The notes beneath the pieces were generated by a model, which did no database searches, was not told the origin of the DNA, and saw only the letters and a list, made by a program, of their open reading frames with translations. From NCBI GenBank assembly GCA_014896635.1, contig JADBKA010000073.1, positions 1 through 20,927 of the forward strand: a stretch of 20,927 nt of DNA. Direction: 5' to 3'. A program made the translations under genes and the position numbers. Source of the DNA: Ktedonobacteraceae bacterium (GTDB lineage Bacteria; Chloroflexota; Ktedonobacteria; Ktedonobacterales; Ktedonobacteraceae). Below, in pieces: positions 1 through 9,058 of the stretch (position 1 is its first letter; each line of letters opens with the position of its first letter).

Positions 1-425
1 ATAGTTTACATGCTTCTGACTGCTCAGGCAAAGGAGAAGGAGAAAAAGGGATATGTGATATCCATCTCGACGCGGCGCAAAACAGCGTGTACCCGTGCCA
101 GTACCTCACGCATGCTAAATGGTTTGCCGATATAATCATCGGCTCCAACTTCCAGGCCAAGAACACGATCCACTTCTTCACCTCGTGCCGTAAGCATAAT
201 GATAGGCACCAGGTGATTCTGACGAATGTGCCGGCAGACCGTCAGGCCATCCAGGCCGGGCAGCATCCAATCCAGCAGGACCAGGTGAGGAGCATGTGCT
301 TCAACGGCCTCTAGAGCCGCCTTTCCATCAAAAGCCTGAAAAACGGTATGCCCTTTCGCCTCAAGTTCTGAACGCAGCAAGTTACAACTATCCCTCTCGT
401 CTTCTACGACGAGGATGCGTGCCAT
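1..425 (-). pseudogene. OmpR-type response regulator, receiver domain intact, frameshifted before the output domain (partial at window edge)
   Basis: The intact frame starts at 425 with a good ribosome site (GGGAGGAG about 9 bases upstream) and codes a complete receiver domain: acidic pocket E8/D9/E10, phospho-acceptor D52 in LLDWMLPG, T79 and K101 in KPF. After LRRVEMD (about residue 122) the frame runs into a nonsense tail and stops at 24-26, giving only 133 residues where OmpR/PhoB regulators have about 230. One base over, the minus strand reads on from about 58 to the window edge as a Pro/Ser-rich linker ending PEQSEACKL, which is a normal linker before a winged helix. I therefore read one single-base frameshift at about positions 50-70, with the DNA-binding domain beyond the window. 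The kinase gene upstream is also broken, so decay of the whole system is more likely than a true stand-alone receiver. A sequencing error cannot be excluded. Confidence 0.75.
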
Positions 426-622
426 ATGTGAGTTCTCCTCCCGGCGATCAAGACAGAACAGAGCAGTATAAGTGAGTGATCACTCCTTAACTTCGAGGGG
501 TCTTTCTCGCTTTTGTTTCATCGCTTCTTCCGAACAGAGCAGCGACTTGCCCTATCTAGTGTATAACAGGATCAGTTCGTCAGTCCAACAGTTCAGCCGA
601 AGAGAAACGGAGAGAAACTCCA

Positions 623-1970
623 TCAGGCGATGCACAAGCGCACAGTAAAACAACTGCCCTCGCCAACCTGACTCTCCACGCACACCGATCCCCCCATCGC
701 TACCACAAAATCATGCACAATGGCGAGTCCAAGACCAGTACCACCAGAGGCACGCGAACGCGAAAGATCAGTACGGTAGAACCGCTCAAAGATGTGCGCT
801 GATCCTCAGGAGCAATGCCGATTCCTGTATCGACTACCAGGAGATGGAGATACCCCGGCTCGCCGGGACGCAGGATCAGCGAGACAATTCCACCATCAGG
901 TGTGTAGGTGATCGCATTGCGTACTAAATTGAGAAGTACCTGCAAGAGACGCTGGCGATCAGCCCTGACTGGCGGTAGACCCGATGCAATAGTGCGGATC
1001 AGCTTGATTTGCCGCTCACGCCACGCCAGTGGCATCAGCGTCTGATAGACTTCCTCGACCACCTCGTCGGCTGCTACGGCGCTCATCTCCAGCCGCAGTT
1101 CCTGCTTTTCCGCGCGAGCCAGTGAGAGCAGGTCCTCTACCAGCGAACCCAGGCGCAGCGTTTCACGATGGATGATAGTGAGGTATTTATAGAGCGTGGC
1201 CGGGGCAGGCGACTGAGAAGCATCTTCACCCCGGGCGACAAGCAGCGATTCGACGTGGCCGCGAATGCTCGCCAACGGCGTGCGCAGGTCGTGCGAGATA
1301 TTGACCATCAGCTCGTGCCGCTGCTGCTCCAGGCGCTCCGCCCTGGCGCGCTCCCGCTCAGCCTCTTGCTGCGCCTGGGCCAGGAGCATTGCCTGCTCGC
1401 TCATACCGAGCGAGACGCGCGCGTACCATCCCCAGAGAACGGTCAGGCCATTGAAGATCATGAAAGGAAACCAGAAGTATCCGAAACCACTCCCACACAT
1501 GAGCAGATATTTTTTCACCATAGCCCCGCTGATGCGCTGGCCTTTGATCAACAGGGCAAGACAGAGAAAAGGCGCTACCGCCAGACCGAGTACCAGGCCG
1601 ACAATACTCAGCATCAGCATGAGTTCCCCCAGACCAACGACCAGGTAGATGCAGAGCACACCAAAGGGTAATTTCAAGAAGGCGAATGAGACCGGCTACC
1701 ATTGCACGTATCTATTGAGCTTGACGCTGGTAAACATACTGATACTGTACCTCATGCTGAGCGTATTCGCCAGTAGCAGGCAGCGGACTCAGCATGACCC
1801 ACGCCATTTCTGCCGCTACCCAGGCCAGTCCACGCAGAATCATGCGCGTGAACAGCCAGAAGAGGATACCAAATAGAGCTATATGGTGTTTCCATTGATA
1901 GCTCCTTAATCTAAGCAAACGCCTTATCAATAATCTTGCCAGCAGTATACAGCAGGATTTTTAACAGCAT
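623..1970 (-). pseudogene. Membrane sensor histidine kinase, broken by frameshifts and a stop
   Basis: The central frame (1677 down to about 799) codes two hydrophobic stretches, a coiled-coil linker, the HisKA box ISHDLRTPL (phospho-acceptor His), the N box LLNLVRNAITYTP and the G1 box DTGIGI. At about 797-798 one base is missing. The next frame continues perfectly with HIFERFYR, then [10 protein letters not shown] (G2 box), to a TGA at 623-625. Upstream, an in-frame TAG (1696-1698) interrupts RYVQW*PVSFAFLKL. The frame before it needs a further shift near 1712-1720 to join a stretch (1712-1930) with one strong hydrophobic helix and an Arg-rich start. A possible ATG start lies at 1968-1970 (MLLKILLYTAGKIIDKAFA) but needs yet another shift near 1905-1915. 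The gene precedes the response regulator at 1-425 in transcription order and was probably its partner kinase. Three or more lesions in one gene, while neighbouring long genes are intact, argue for real decay. Confidence 0.8.
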
Positions 1971-2050
1971 ATGCCAGAGATGTTACAAATTTGTGTCAGG
2001 CAGGCACTAGCTCACGCTTTCGCGGCGCCAGAGCTTTACCCACAACTCAA

Positions 2051-2090
2051 CATAAAAAGACCCATCTCTGTATGGAGATGGGTTTTCCTT
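2051..2090 (-). terminator. Rho-independent terminator of the ChaB-family gene
   Basis: An 8-bp perfect stem, CCCATCTC (2061-2068) with GAGATGGG (2075-2082), extendable by A-T and G-U pairs, encloses a 6-base loop. On the minus strand it is followed directly by a run of T (from the AAAAA at 2054-2058). It lies about 60 bases past the stop of the ChaB-family gene. The plus side also has TTTT after the stem, so it may work both ways, but no plus-strand gene needs it. Confidence 0.75.
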
Positions 2091-2143
2091 TCCACTTGAT
2101 GCCATCGCTGTCCTACTGCTTACCTGGCTTACCGTATCACTCT

Positions 2144-2488
2144 CTAGCGTTTTCTAGATTGCGCATATTCTTTTTTCGCCTGTTTCGCCTTCTGTTTTGC
2201 CTCTTTCTCAGAGCCTGCTACTTTCCCTCCCGCGGTTGCTGCGCGCGGCTCTTCATAGGATTTTCGCCCTGTGGTTGGTCCGCGCGCTGCCTGGGGATCA
2301 GAAGGGCCTTTCTCTGCTTTCCTGACCCATTTATCGCCCTTCTTCTCATATTCATGTTTTAACGCCGCATATGCTACACGATGCGCCCGTCCCCCTTCTC
2401 CATAGGTTTTGACGGCACTGTCATGTGCTTCCTGCCAGATGTGTTGCGCGTGCTCATCCGAGCGCGCTATTGTCTGTGGCATAGGCAT
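2144..2488 (-). CDS. ChaB-family protein with a Lys/Ala-rich C-terminal tail
   Basis: This 114-residue protein matches the small ChaB family in its first 60 residues: DEHAQHIWQEAHDSAVKTY, then AHRVAYAALKHEYEKKGDKW. E. coli ChaB, named from the Ca2+/H+ antiporter locus, is about 76 residues; its molecular role is not established. Here a low-complexity, positively charged extension follows (about residues 61-114, ending AKQAKKEYAQSRKR), which could bind nucleic acid or membrane surfaces, but that is a guess. The start at 2488 has an AGGAG site 7 bases upstream; a second ATG two codons later is less well placed. The gene stands alone: 177 bases separate it from the aminotransferase upstream, and a strong terminator follows. 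No clear sigma-70 promoter was recognised in the 2489-2665 gap. Soil bacteria often carry ChaB-like proteins among stress genes, so a stress role is possible. Confidence 0.85.
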   Translation of the reverse strand: MPMPQTIARSDEHAQHIWQEAHDSAVKTYGEGGRAHRVAYAALKHEYEKKGDKWVRKAEKGPSDPQAARGPTTGRKSYEEPRAATAGGKVAGSEKEAKQKAKQAKKEYAQSRKR

Positions 2489-2665
2489 AGCATTTCTCCT
2501 TTTTCCGGCGGGTCTTCCTTTTTGCTTGCACTCTCAACACTCTGCACCACCCAGGTTTTTATCTCCCAAAAGGTAATACGACGCTGAAAAACGCTCTGGA
2601 TACATATGGCCGGTGCTTTCTCAGCATACTTTTGCGGAGCAAAGAGGATACGATAGTTCCAGGCT

Positions 2666-3838
2666 CTAAGCATGTCGCTTCAGAAAACGCTCCATGCGTA
2701 CCAGAGCCTCTTCGAGTTGTTCATAGGCCGTGCAGTAGGCGGCCCGCACGTAGCCGCTTCCGGCTGCACCAAATGAACTGCCGGGAACGACGGCAACCTG
2801 CTCTTCAAGCAGGAGTTTTTCAGCGAATTCCTCGTCATTCATGCCCGTATCGCCGATGTAGGGAAAGGCATAGAACGCGCCGCGTGGCTCACAGCAAGGC
2901 AGGCCGATACGATTGAGTCCGGCGACAAACATGCGCCGGCGCCGATCGTAGTCGCTATACATCATTTTGATATCCTCATCGCCGTTGCGCAGAGCCTCGA
3001 TAGCTGCTTCCTGAGGAGCGGTGCCGGCACACATGATGGCATACTGGTGAATCTTGAGCATCGCTTCCAGAATGGGAGCCGGAGCCACGACATAGCCGAC
3101 GCGCCATCCGGTCATGGCATAGGCTTTGGAGAAGCCGTCCAGCAAAATCGTGCGCTCCTGCATGCCGGGCAACGAAGCAATGCTCACATGCTCGCTATCG
3201 TAGACCAGGTAGCTATACACCTCGTCAACGACGACGATCAGGTCGTGCTCGATGGCGAGTCGGGCGATGCCCTCCAGTTCCTCGCGCGGAATGATAGCCC
3301 CGGTGGGATTGTTAGGATTGCCAAGCAGGATCAATTTGGTGCGCGGTGTGATGGCAGCAGCGATTTCAGCAGCGCGCACGGCGAAGTTATACCTGGCATA
3401 CGTCGGCACAGGAACGGGGATACCACCGGAGAGGATGATATCGGCCTCGTAGGCGACATAGCCGGGATCGGGTGAGATCACTTCGTCGCCTTCATCGACC
3501 AGCGTGCGCATGGTTACGTCTACGGCCTCGCTCACGCCAACGGTGACAAGAATCTCTGTGGCCGGGTTGTAGGTCAGGCCATAGCGGCGCTGAAGCACAG
3601 CCGCGATCTCTTCACGCAGTTCTAGCATGCCATAGTTCGATGTGTAGCGCGTATGCCCCTGCTGAATCGAGCGGATACCGGCCTCGCGGATGTGTTCGGG
3701 AGTGACGAAATCCGGCTCGCCGACGCCGAGCGAAATTACATCAGGCATGGTATTGATGATATCGAAAAACTTGCGGATGCCCGAAGGTTTGACCTTACGC
3801 ACGCGCTGCGAGAGAACCTCGCGCTTGAGTGTATCCAT
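2666..3838 (-). CDS. PLP-dependent class I/II aminotransferase (aspartate/aromatic aminotransferase-like)
   Basis: This full-length 390-residue fold-type I aminotransferase should act in the cytoplasm as a dimer, moving an amino group between an amino acid and a 2-oxo acid. Visible landmarks are GVGEPDF near residue 38 (substrate loop), NPNNPTG (174-180), DEVYSYLVYD (205-214, the Asp that holds the PLP ring nitrogen and the Tyr that holds its oxygen), GFSKAYAMTGWRVGY with PLP lysine K238, and a C-terminal Arg in SGYVRAAY for the substrate carboxylate. The closest style is the PatA/AlaT-like group of aspartate-type aminotransferases; the true substrate cannot be read from sequence. The ATG at 3838 has AAGGAAG about 12 bases upstream. 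It follows the cysteine desulfurase by 189 bases, a gap holding a 9-bp hairpin, so it may have its own promoter or a regulated leader. Confidence 0.9.
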   Translation of the reverse strand: MDTLKREVLSQRVRKVKPSGIRKFFDIINTMPDVISLGVGEPDFVTPEHIREAGIRSIQQGHTRYTSNYGMLELREEIAAVLQRRYGLTYNPATEILVTVGVSEAVDVTMRTLVDEGDEVISPDPGYVAYEADIILSGGIPVPVPTYARYNFAVRAAEIAAAITPRTKLILLGNPNNPTGAIIPREELEGIARLAIEHDLIVVVDEVYSYLVYDSEHVSIASLPGMQERTILLDGFSKAYAMTGWRVGYVVAPAPILEAMLKIHQYAIMCAGTAPQEAAIEALRNGDEDIKMMYSDYDRRRRMFVAGLNRIGLPCCEPRGAFYAFPYIGDTGMNDEEFAEKLLLEEQVAVVPGSSFGAAGSGYVRAAYCTAYEQLEEALVRMERFLKRHA

Positions 3839-3887
3839 AAATAATGCTCTTCCTTTTTATCAACGTTTGCAGTGATGATGCTGGACA

Positions 3888-3912
3888 CGTTGTCCCTGTT
3901 TCTGGGACAACG
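3888..3912. repeat. Perfect 9-bp inverted repeat in the aminotransferase leader
   Basis: CGTTGTCCC (3888-3896) and GGGACAACG (3904-3912) are exact inverted copies around a 7-base centre, about 50 bases upstream of the aminotransferase start. Neither strand has a T run after the stem, so it is not a standard terminator. It could be a regulator binding site or a leader hairpin. Confidence 0.6.
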
Positions 3913-4027
3913 ACCAGATCCCGGAGCAGTGCGAGAGGAGAGTTCGCGCACTACCAGCCTCACTCTGCCTCTAAAGAGAGAGTAACACAAAAAAGGATAT
4001 GACACAATTGACGCATGCAATTTCTCA

Positions 4028-5185
4028 CTACGAGACGCCGAGGCCACGTACTTTCTCAACGATGCCGGGCAGCACCGAGATGACAGTTTCGATGTCCTCT
4101 TCTGTGTTGTCCTTGCCGAGCGTGAGGCGCAGGCTCCCGCGTACCCATTCGGAGGAGAGTCCCATCGCCATGAGCACGTGTGAGGGATCGACCGAGCCAG
4201 ATGTGCAGGCAGAACCGGTCGAGGCGGCGATACCGAGCAGGTCAAGACTGAGCAGAATCGATTCGCCCTCGACTCCTGCGAAGCAGAAGCTGGCATTGTT
4301 GGGCAGGCGCTGCGTTGGATGGCCGGTGAGCCGGCTGCGCGGGACGGCGGAGAGAATGCCCTCGATCAGGCGGTCGCGCAGTGCAGTGAGACGCGGCGTG
4401 ACCTGTGGCAACTCTTCCTGGGCCAGGCGCAGCGCGGTGGCCGTGCCGACGATGCCAGCCACGTTTTCGGTGCCGGCGCGGCGGCCTCGCTCCTGCGATC
4501 CCCCCTGCAACTGCGGCAGCAGGCGCATCCCCTGCCGCACATAGAGAATCCCCATGCCCTTAGGTCCATAGAACTTGTGGGCCGAGAGCGAGAGCAGGTC
4601 AACGTTCAGTTCGCGCACGTCAATGGGCAGCATGCCACCGGCCTGCACAGCATCGACATGGAACGGCACTTTGCGCGCGCGGCAGATGCGCCCGATTTCC
4701 GCGATAGGTTCAATCGTGCCTACTTCATTGTTCGCGTACATGACCGAGACGAGTACCGTCTGATCGGTGATGGCGCGCGCAACGTCGTCAGGATTCACCA
4801 GCCCATATTCATCAACAGGCAGATACGTGGTGGTGAAGCCAAAGCGTTCCAGATAGTGGCAGGTGTGCAGAACGGCATGATGCTCAATTGGCGTCGTGAT
4901 GAGATGATTGCCCTTCTTCTGCGATGCAAAGGCAATGCCTTTGATTGCCAGATTGTCACTCTCAGAGCCACAGCCAACAAAGGCGATTTCGGTCGGGCGG
5001 CAGTGCAAAACGGCCGCAACCTCTTCGCGTGAGCGGTCAATTGCCTGCATCGCACGACGTCCCAGTGTGTAGATGCTGCTGGCGTTGCCGTACTCGGTTG
5101 TCAGGTAAGGGAGCATGGCATCGAGTACACGGCGGTCCAGCGCCGTTGTCGCCGCGTGATCAAGGTAGATGGTACGCTCTGACAT
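4028..5185 (-). CDS. Cysteine desulfurase, IscS/NifS family
   Basis: This 385-residue enzyme takes sulfur from L-cysteine, leaving alanine and an enzyme-bound persulfide that is passed to Fe-S cluster, thiouridine or cofactor synthesis. The start MSERTIYLDHAATTAL is typical of the family. Key sites seen are the PLP-stacking His in PIEHHAVLH (about 102), PLP lysine K204 in SAHKFYGPKG, RRAGTEN (236-241), and catalytic Cys327 in STGSACTSG. The loop around this Cys is of the longer class I (IscS/NifS) type rather than SufS. It lies 51 bases downstream of larE on the same strand, so the two are probably co-transcribed, and the enzyme may be the sulfur source for LarE. No IscU or scaffold gene is adjacent. 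The ribosome site is weak (GGAT about 8 bases upstream), so translation may lean on the upstream gene. Confidence 0.93.
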   Translation of the reverse strand: MSERTIYLDHAATTALDRRVLDAMLPYLTTEYGNASSIYTLGRRAMQAIDRSREEVAAVLHCRPTEIAFVGCGSESDNLAIKGIAFASQKKGNHLITTPIEHHAVLHTCHYLERFGFTTTYLPVDEYGLVNPDDVARAITDQTVLVSVMYANNEVGTIEPIAEIGRICRARKVPFHVDAVQAGGMLPIDVRELNVDLLSLSAHKFYGPKGMGILYVRQGMRLLPQLQGGSQERGRRAGTENVAGIVGTATALRLAQEELPQVTPRLTALRDRLIEGILSAVPRSRLTGHPTQRLPNNASFCFAGVEGESILLSLDLLGIAASTGSACTSGSVDPSHVLMAMGLSSEWVRGSLRLTLGKDNTEEDIETVISVLPGIVEKVRGLGVS

Positions 5186-5236
5186 GGTATGCTATCCGAT
5201 TCTTAAGAGAGTATGTTTTCCTCTTCTCGCTGAATA

Positions 5237-6124
5237 TTAGACGTTTTTCTGGTTCTTTTTCTTATGCTTGAAAAAGCCCTCGTTCATGCTGCCAGAACGA
5301 TAGCCTAGCAGATCGACAGTAACGTAGGTATAGCCGATTTTGCGCAGACCATCGGTGACGATGCGGCTCATCTCGTCCTCGATGAGACGAGGAATTTCTG
5401 ACCGCTCGACTTCGATGCGTGCGAGTTTATCGTGATGGCGCACGCGCAGTTGTTTGAAGCCAAGTTCATGCAGCAATTTCTCGGCTTTGTGGATCATTTG
5501 CAGCGAAGCAATATCGACTTTGCTGCCATACGGGATACGCGACGAGAAACAGGCCATCGCTGGCTTATCCCAGACAGGTAAACCGAGCATGCGAGCAACG
5601 GCGCGGATCTCGCGTTTCCCCATGCCTGCCTCTTTGAGCGGTCCGCGCACGCCGAACTCGCGTGCAGCTCGCTGGCCCGGACGAAAATCGCCCTCATCAT
5701 CCTTATTCACGCCATAGGCAATATAGCGGAGCTGGTGCTGCTTTGCCAGAGGCTCTAAATGGGAGAATAGCTCCGTTTTACAAAAGTAGCATCTATTCAG
5801 ATCATTGGCGACATAGCGGTCATCTTCCATCTCATGCGTCTCTATGGTGATCAGCGGCAGTCCCTGTTGTTGTGCGACGGCGATGGCCTCGGCAGTCTCT
5901 TCGGGCGCGTAGGTCGGCGATGATGCGATCACGCCCAGGGCGCGCTCTCCCAGCACATCATGCGCGACTTTGAGTAGCAGGGCGCTGTCAACCCCGCCTG
6001 AATAGGCGACCAGCACCGATCCCATTTCGCGCAGGATTGCCTGCAAGCGTTCATATTTCTCCTGCGTCTCCGCATCTAGCGTGACAGACTCTTTCTCGCC
6101 AGTAAGGGGGGAAGCATTCCGCAT
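5237..6124 (-). CDS. larE: LarE, ATP-dependent sulfur transferase of nickel-pincer cofactor synthesis (three-cysteine type)
   Basis: LarE adenylates the pyridinium carboxylate made by LarB and inserts sulfur, giving the precursor that LarC loads with nickel for LarA-type racemases. From the ATG at 6124 the protein has 295 residues. It has the PP-loop SGGVDS (42-47), NRCYFCK (Cys112, Cys115) and ACFSSRIPYG (Cys192). Three cysteines in these places mark the LarE type reported to hold a [4Fe-4S] cluster and act repeatedly, unlike Lactiplantibacillus LarE, which sacrifices a single Cys. I chose 6124 because AGGAGA sits 8 bases upstream. A longer frame opens at 6205, but it has no ribosome site and would begin only a few bases after the likely transcription start. 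The next gene is a cysteine desulfurase. No larA, larB or larC lies in the window; a lactate permease lies 13 kb away. Confidence 0.88.
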   Translation of the reverse strand: MRNASPLTGEKESVTLDAETQEKYERLQAILREMGSVLVAYSGGVDSALLLKVAHDVLGERALGVIASSPTYAPEETAEAIAVAQQQGLPLITIETHEMEDDRYVANDLNRCYFCKTELFSHLEPLAKQHQLRYIAYGVNKDDEGDFRPGQRAAREFGVRGPLKEAGMGKREIRAVARMLGLPVWDKPAMACFSSRIPYGSKVDIASLQMIHKAEKLLHELGFKQLRVRHHDKLARIEVERSEIPRLIEDEMSRIVTDGLRKIGYTYVTVDLLGYRSGSMNEGFFKHKKKNQKNV

Positions 6125-6217
6125 TTTTTCTGTCTCCTGAAACTCTGTATAAACAACAGGCCGGGCCTGCAAACTTCCTGAGCAAGTGGGTGGAGTCATA
6201 TACAATATACAGGCTCT

Positions 6218-6223
6218 ATTATA
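6218..6223 (-). promoter_or_regulatory. Likely -10 box of the larE promoter
   Basis: The minus strand reads TATAAT here, an exact sigma-70 -10 box, preceded by ATGC. The -35 region is poor (AAGGAA at 17-base spacing). Transcription would begin near 6211, leaving a leader of about 85 bases before the chosen larE start. Confidence 0.45.
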
Positions 6224-6375
6224 GCATAAAAGCCTCTCTCTTCCTTCATGGTCACTCCATTACTTTCGACATAGGGCCAGAACATATCTTTCTGTACTCC
6301 TCATTTTCGCTCCCCGGCGCTTATACTGTTCTCAGTCTCAGAGAGAGATAAACTTAATAAAGGAGTTCTCTGATA

Positions 6376-7174
<799 letters not shown>

Positions 7175-7185
<11 letters not shown>

Positions 7186-7203
7186 AAAAATATTACGCGA
7201 TTA
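7175..7203 (+). repeat. 10-bp direct repeat over the end of the ABC ATPase gene
   Basis: TACGCGATTA occurs at 7175-7184 and again at 7194-7203, a 19-base period. The first copy includes the ATPase stop codon and the second lies in the 40-base gap before the next gene. It may be a short tandem duplication; no function is evident. Confidence 0.6.
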
Positions 7204-7225
7204 TACATGATTAAAGGAGAATATC

Positions 7226-7651
7226 ATGGCATCTATTCTGTCTCATGATCGGGTGAGCCTGCGCAAACTTTTATGGGTAGGGCCGCTCACCATCGTCATC
7301 ACCATTATCGCCAACATGCTGATACGCACAGTTGCAGTCGCGTTCAAGGGCGTTCCTGAGACGTTTCAGTACATGCAGGCGCCATCCGTCATCGGCGGTA
7401 CCATCGTCTACCTGCTGCTGGCGCTGCTGGCTTTTGTGCTGGTCGGTCGCTTTGCGCAACGCCCTTTCCAATTCTATCGCATCCTGGCGCTTGTTGCATT
7501 ATGCGTATCATTACTCACTCCTATTATGGCGCTGACCGGGCTGATGTCTGCTTCTGGCATGAATCTTCCCATTTTCTGGACAATGATCACCATGCACATT
7601 GTTTCCGCCGGCATTGTTGTCACGCTGCTTACCACATTAGCGCGTGAGTAA
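7226..7651 (+). CDS. Small four-helix membrane protein (DUF6069-like)
   Basis: This 141-residue protein has four predicted membrane helices: about 15-37 (LLWVGPLTIVITIIANMLI), 55-75 (GGTIVYLLLALLAFVLVG), 84-106 (ILALVALCVSLLTPIMALTG) and 114-138 (IFWTMITMHIVSAGIVVTLL). The pattern resembles DUF6069 proteins of actinobacteria and Chloroflexota, but I assign that only from memory of the family's shape. No catalytic motif is visible. An AAAGGAG site lies about 9 bases before the ATG. It sits between the ATPase (40 bases) and the permease (24 bases), so it is surely co-transcribed and may be an accessory subunit of the exporter or a membrane sensor for it. It could also be an unrelated passenger. 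Confidence 0.75.
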   Translation: MASILSHDRVSLRKLLWVGPLTIVITIIANMLIRTVAVAFKGVPETFQYMQAPSVIGGTIVYLLLALLAFVLVGRFAQRPFQFYRILALVALCVSLLTPIMALTGLMSASGMNLPIFWTMITMHIVSAGIVVTLLTTLARE

Positions 7652-7675
7652 GAAACATTTTCCAAGAGGATAAGT

Positions 7676-8938
7676 ATGAAAACACTCTGGTATATCACAA
7701 AAAAAGATCTTCTCCAGGTCATCAAAGATAAAAGCGCACTGCTTCTCATGCTGGTGGTTCCTCTTGCGCTTATCACGGTCATCGGCTTTGCCTTTGGCAG
7801 CTTCTATGGCGATGGAAGCACGCAGATTAGCGTCAAGGTTGCGCTGAGCAACCAGGATACCGCATCGGACGCTTTTATCGGCCAGGCCATCACCAGTGCG
7901 CTGAAAATTCACACCAGCCAGCTTGTGATCACGGTTAACGAGTACCGCGATCCTGCCCAGGTCAGTCAGCAGGTAGCGGCGACAAAGGATGCGGCGGATG
8001 TGGGTATCGTTATCCCGTCAGGAGCCAGCCAGCAATTGATCAGCAGCGTGCAGCAGGGTCGCACGCCGAAAGACATTGTGCAGTTCTATACCCTGCCGAA
8101 TAATAACGATGCACGCATTACGCTTGTGCAAAATCTGGTGAAAGAGGTGCTTCAGTCGCAGCTCGTAGGGAGCGCAGCGGTACGGCAGGTCGCTCAGGTC
8201 TGCAACCAGGCAGGCAATCACTGCGCGCAAGGCAGTATTGACGCGGCCACGATCAGTGCCGAGGTTGCAAAGGCAAGCGCAGCGAGCGGGCAGGCGATTC
8301 AGTCGCTGACGGCGGGTCATGCCGTCAAGATCGGACCATTTGACCAGGCCCTGCCCGGCTATGCCATCTTCTTCTCGCTCTTTGGCCTCAACGCCGTTGC
8401 GGCCACAATTTTGCAGGAAAAGGAAGATGGCACGTTCCGCCGCTTACTGATTGCTCCCATCCAGAAATATGCGCTCCTGGGTGGTAAGATGCTAGCGCAA
8501 TTTCTCGTGACGCTGGCCCAGTTATCCATCCTGTTTCTCGTGGGCTACTTCGCGTTCAAAGTGCATATCAGCGACTGGCCGACGGTGATTCTGCTACTGG
8601 TTGGCACCAGTTTTTCCGCGACCGGCCTGGGCATGCTGCTCGTTTCGCTGGTCAGGTCACGACGCCAGATCAACCCGGTGGTGAGCCTGGTCACGCTCAT
8701 CACCTCAGCCATCGGCGGCGCCTGGTGGCCGCTCTGGATAGAGCCGGTCTGGATGCAGCAAATTGCCAGAATTGGCATCACAGCCTGGGCAATGGAGGGC
8801 TTGAACGGTTCGATGATTTTCGGGAAGAGCTTGAGTGAGGTGCTCCCTGATATTCTCGCCCTGCTGGTCTATGGCACCGTCTGCTTCATCATTGCGCTGC
8901 GACTCTTCCGCTTCCAGGAGAAGACGGCGGCAGCCTAG
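7676..8938 (+). CDS. ABC-2 type exporter permease
   Basis: This 420-residue permease is the membrane partner of the ATPase at 6376. It has the ABC-2 (YhhJ/NatB-like) layout: a short cytoplasmic start with the coupling segment ITKKDLLQVIKDKSALL, a first helix at about 22-42, a large external domain (about 43-230), then a cluster of five helices in the last 190 residues. The conserved cytoplasmic stretch ILQEKEDGTFRRLLIAP (about 242-258) is the usual signature next to the ATPase contact. Two cysteines in the external domain (VCNQAGNHCAQ) could form a disulfide. The ATG is preceded by AAGAGGATAAGT, a moderate ribosome site. As a full-length single permease it would act as a homodimer. A 120-base gap with a likely promoter separates it from the two-component genes. 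Confidence 0.92.
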   Translation: MKTLWYITKKDLLQVIKDKSALLLMLVVPLALITVIGFAFGSFYGDGSTQISVKVALSNQDTASDAFIGQAITSALKIHTSQLVITVNEYRDPAQVSQQVAATKDAADVGIVIPSGASQQLISSVQQGRTPKDIVQFYTLPNNNDARITLVQNLVKEVLQSQLVGSAAVRQVAQVCNQAGNHCAQGSIDAATISAEVAKASAASGQAIQSLTAGHAVKIGPFDQALPGYAIFFSLFGLNAVAATILQEKEDGTFRRLLIAPIQKYALLGGKMLAQFLVTLAQLSILFLVGYFAFKVHISDWPTVILLLVGTSFSATGLGMLLVSLVRSRRQINPVVSLVTLITSAIGGAWWPLWIEPVWMQQIARIGITAWAMEGLNGSMIFGKSLSEVLPDILALLVYGTVCFIIALRLFRFQEKTAAA

Positions 8939-8988
8939 CCGGGCAATGAAACGATCCCGTGCAGTAATCCGGCTGCGCGGGGTCGGCA

Positions 8989-9018
8989 TTGACAATCATA
9001 CTTTTTCTTTACAATAAT
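8989..9018 (+). promoter_or_regulatory. Likely sigma-70 promoter of the NarL-type two-component operon
   Basis: A perfect -35 box TTGACA (8989-8994) is followed by TACAAT (9010-9015, 15-base spacer) and, overlapping it, AATAAT (9013-9018, 18-base spacer). Either gives a start near 9022-9026, about 35 bases before the response-regulator ATG. The regulator and kinase may thus be transcribed apart from the exporter as well as by read-through. Confidence 0.55.
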
Positions 9019-9058
9019 GAACACGTAACACAGCATCGCCAGCAGGAAAGATGTATTT

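Noticed and set aside
1168..1671. 167-residue plus-strand frame opposite the kinase
   Set aside because: It runs opposite the clear HisKA and linker sequence on the minus strand and has no recognisable motif.
4319..5032. 237-residue open frame on the plus strand opposite the cysteine desulfurase
   Set aside because: It is fully antisense to a gene with complete catalytic motifs and has no ribosome site or family-like sequence.
6125..6205. Upstream extension of larE to an ATG at 6205
   Set aside because: There is no ribosome site, the extra residues are not family-like, and the likely transcription start is only a few bases away. The ATG at 6124 has AGGAGA in place.
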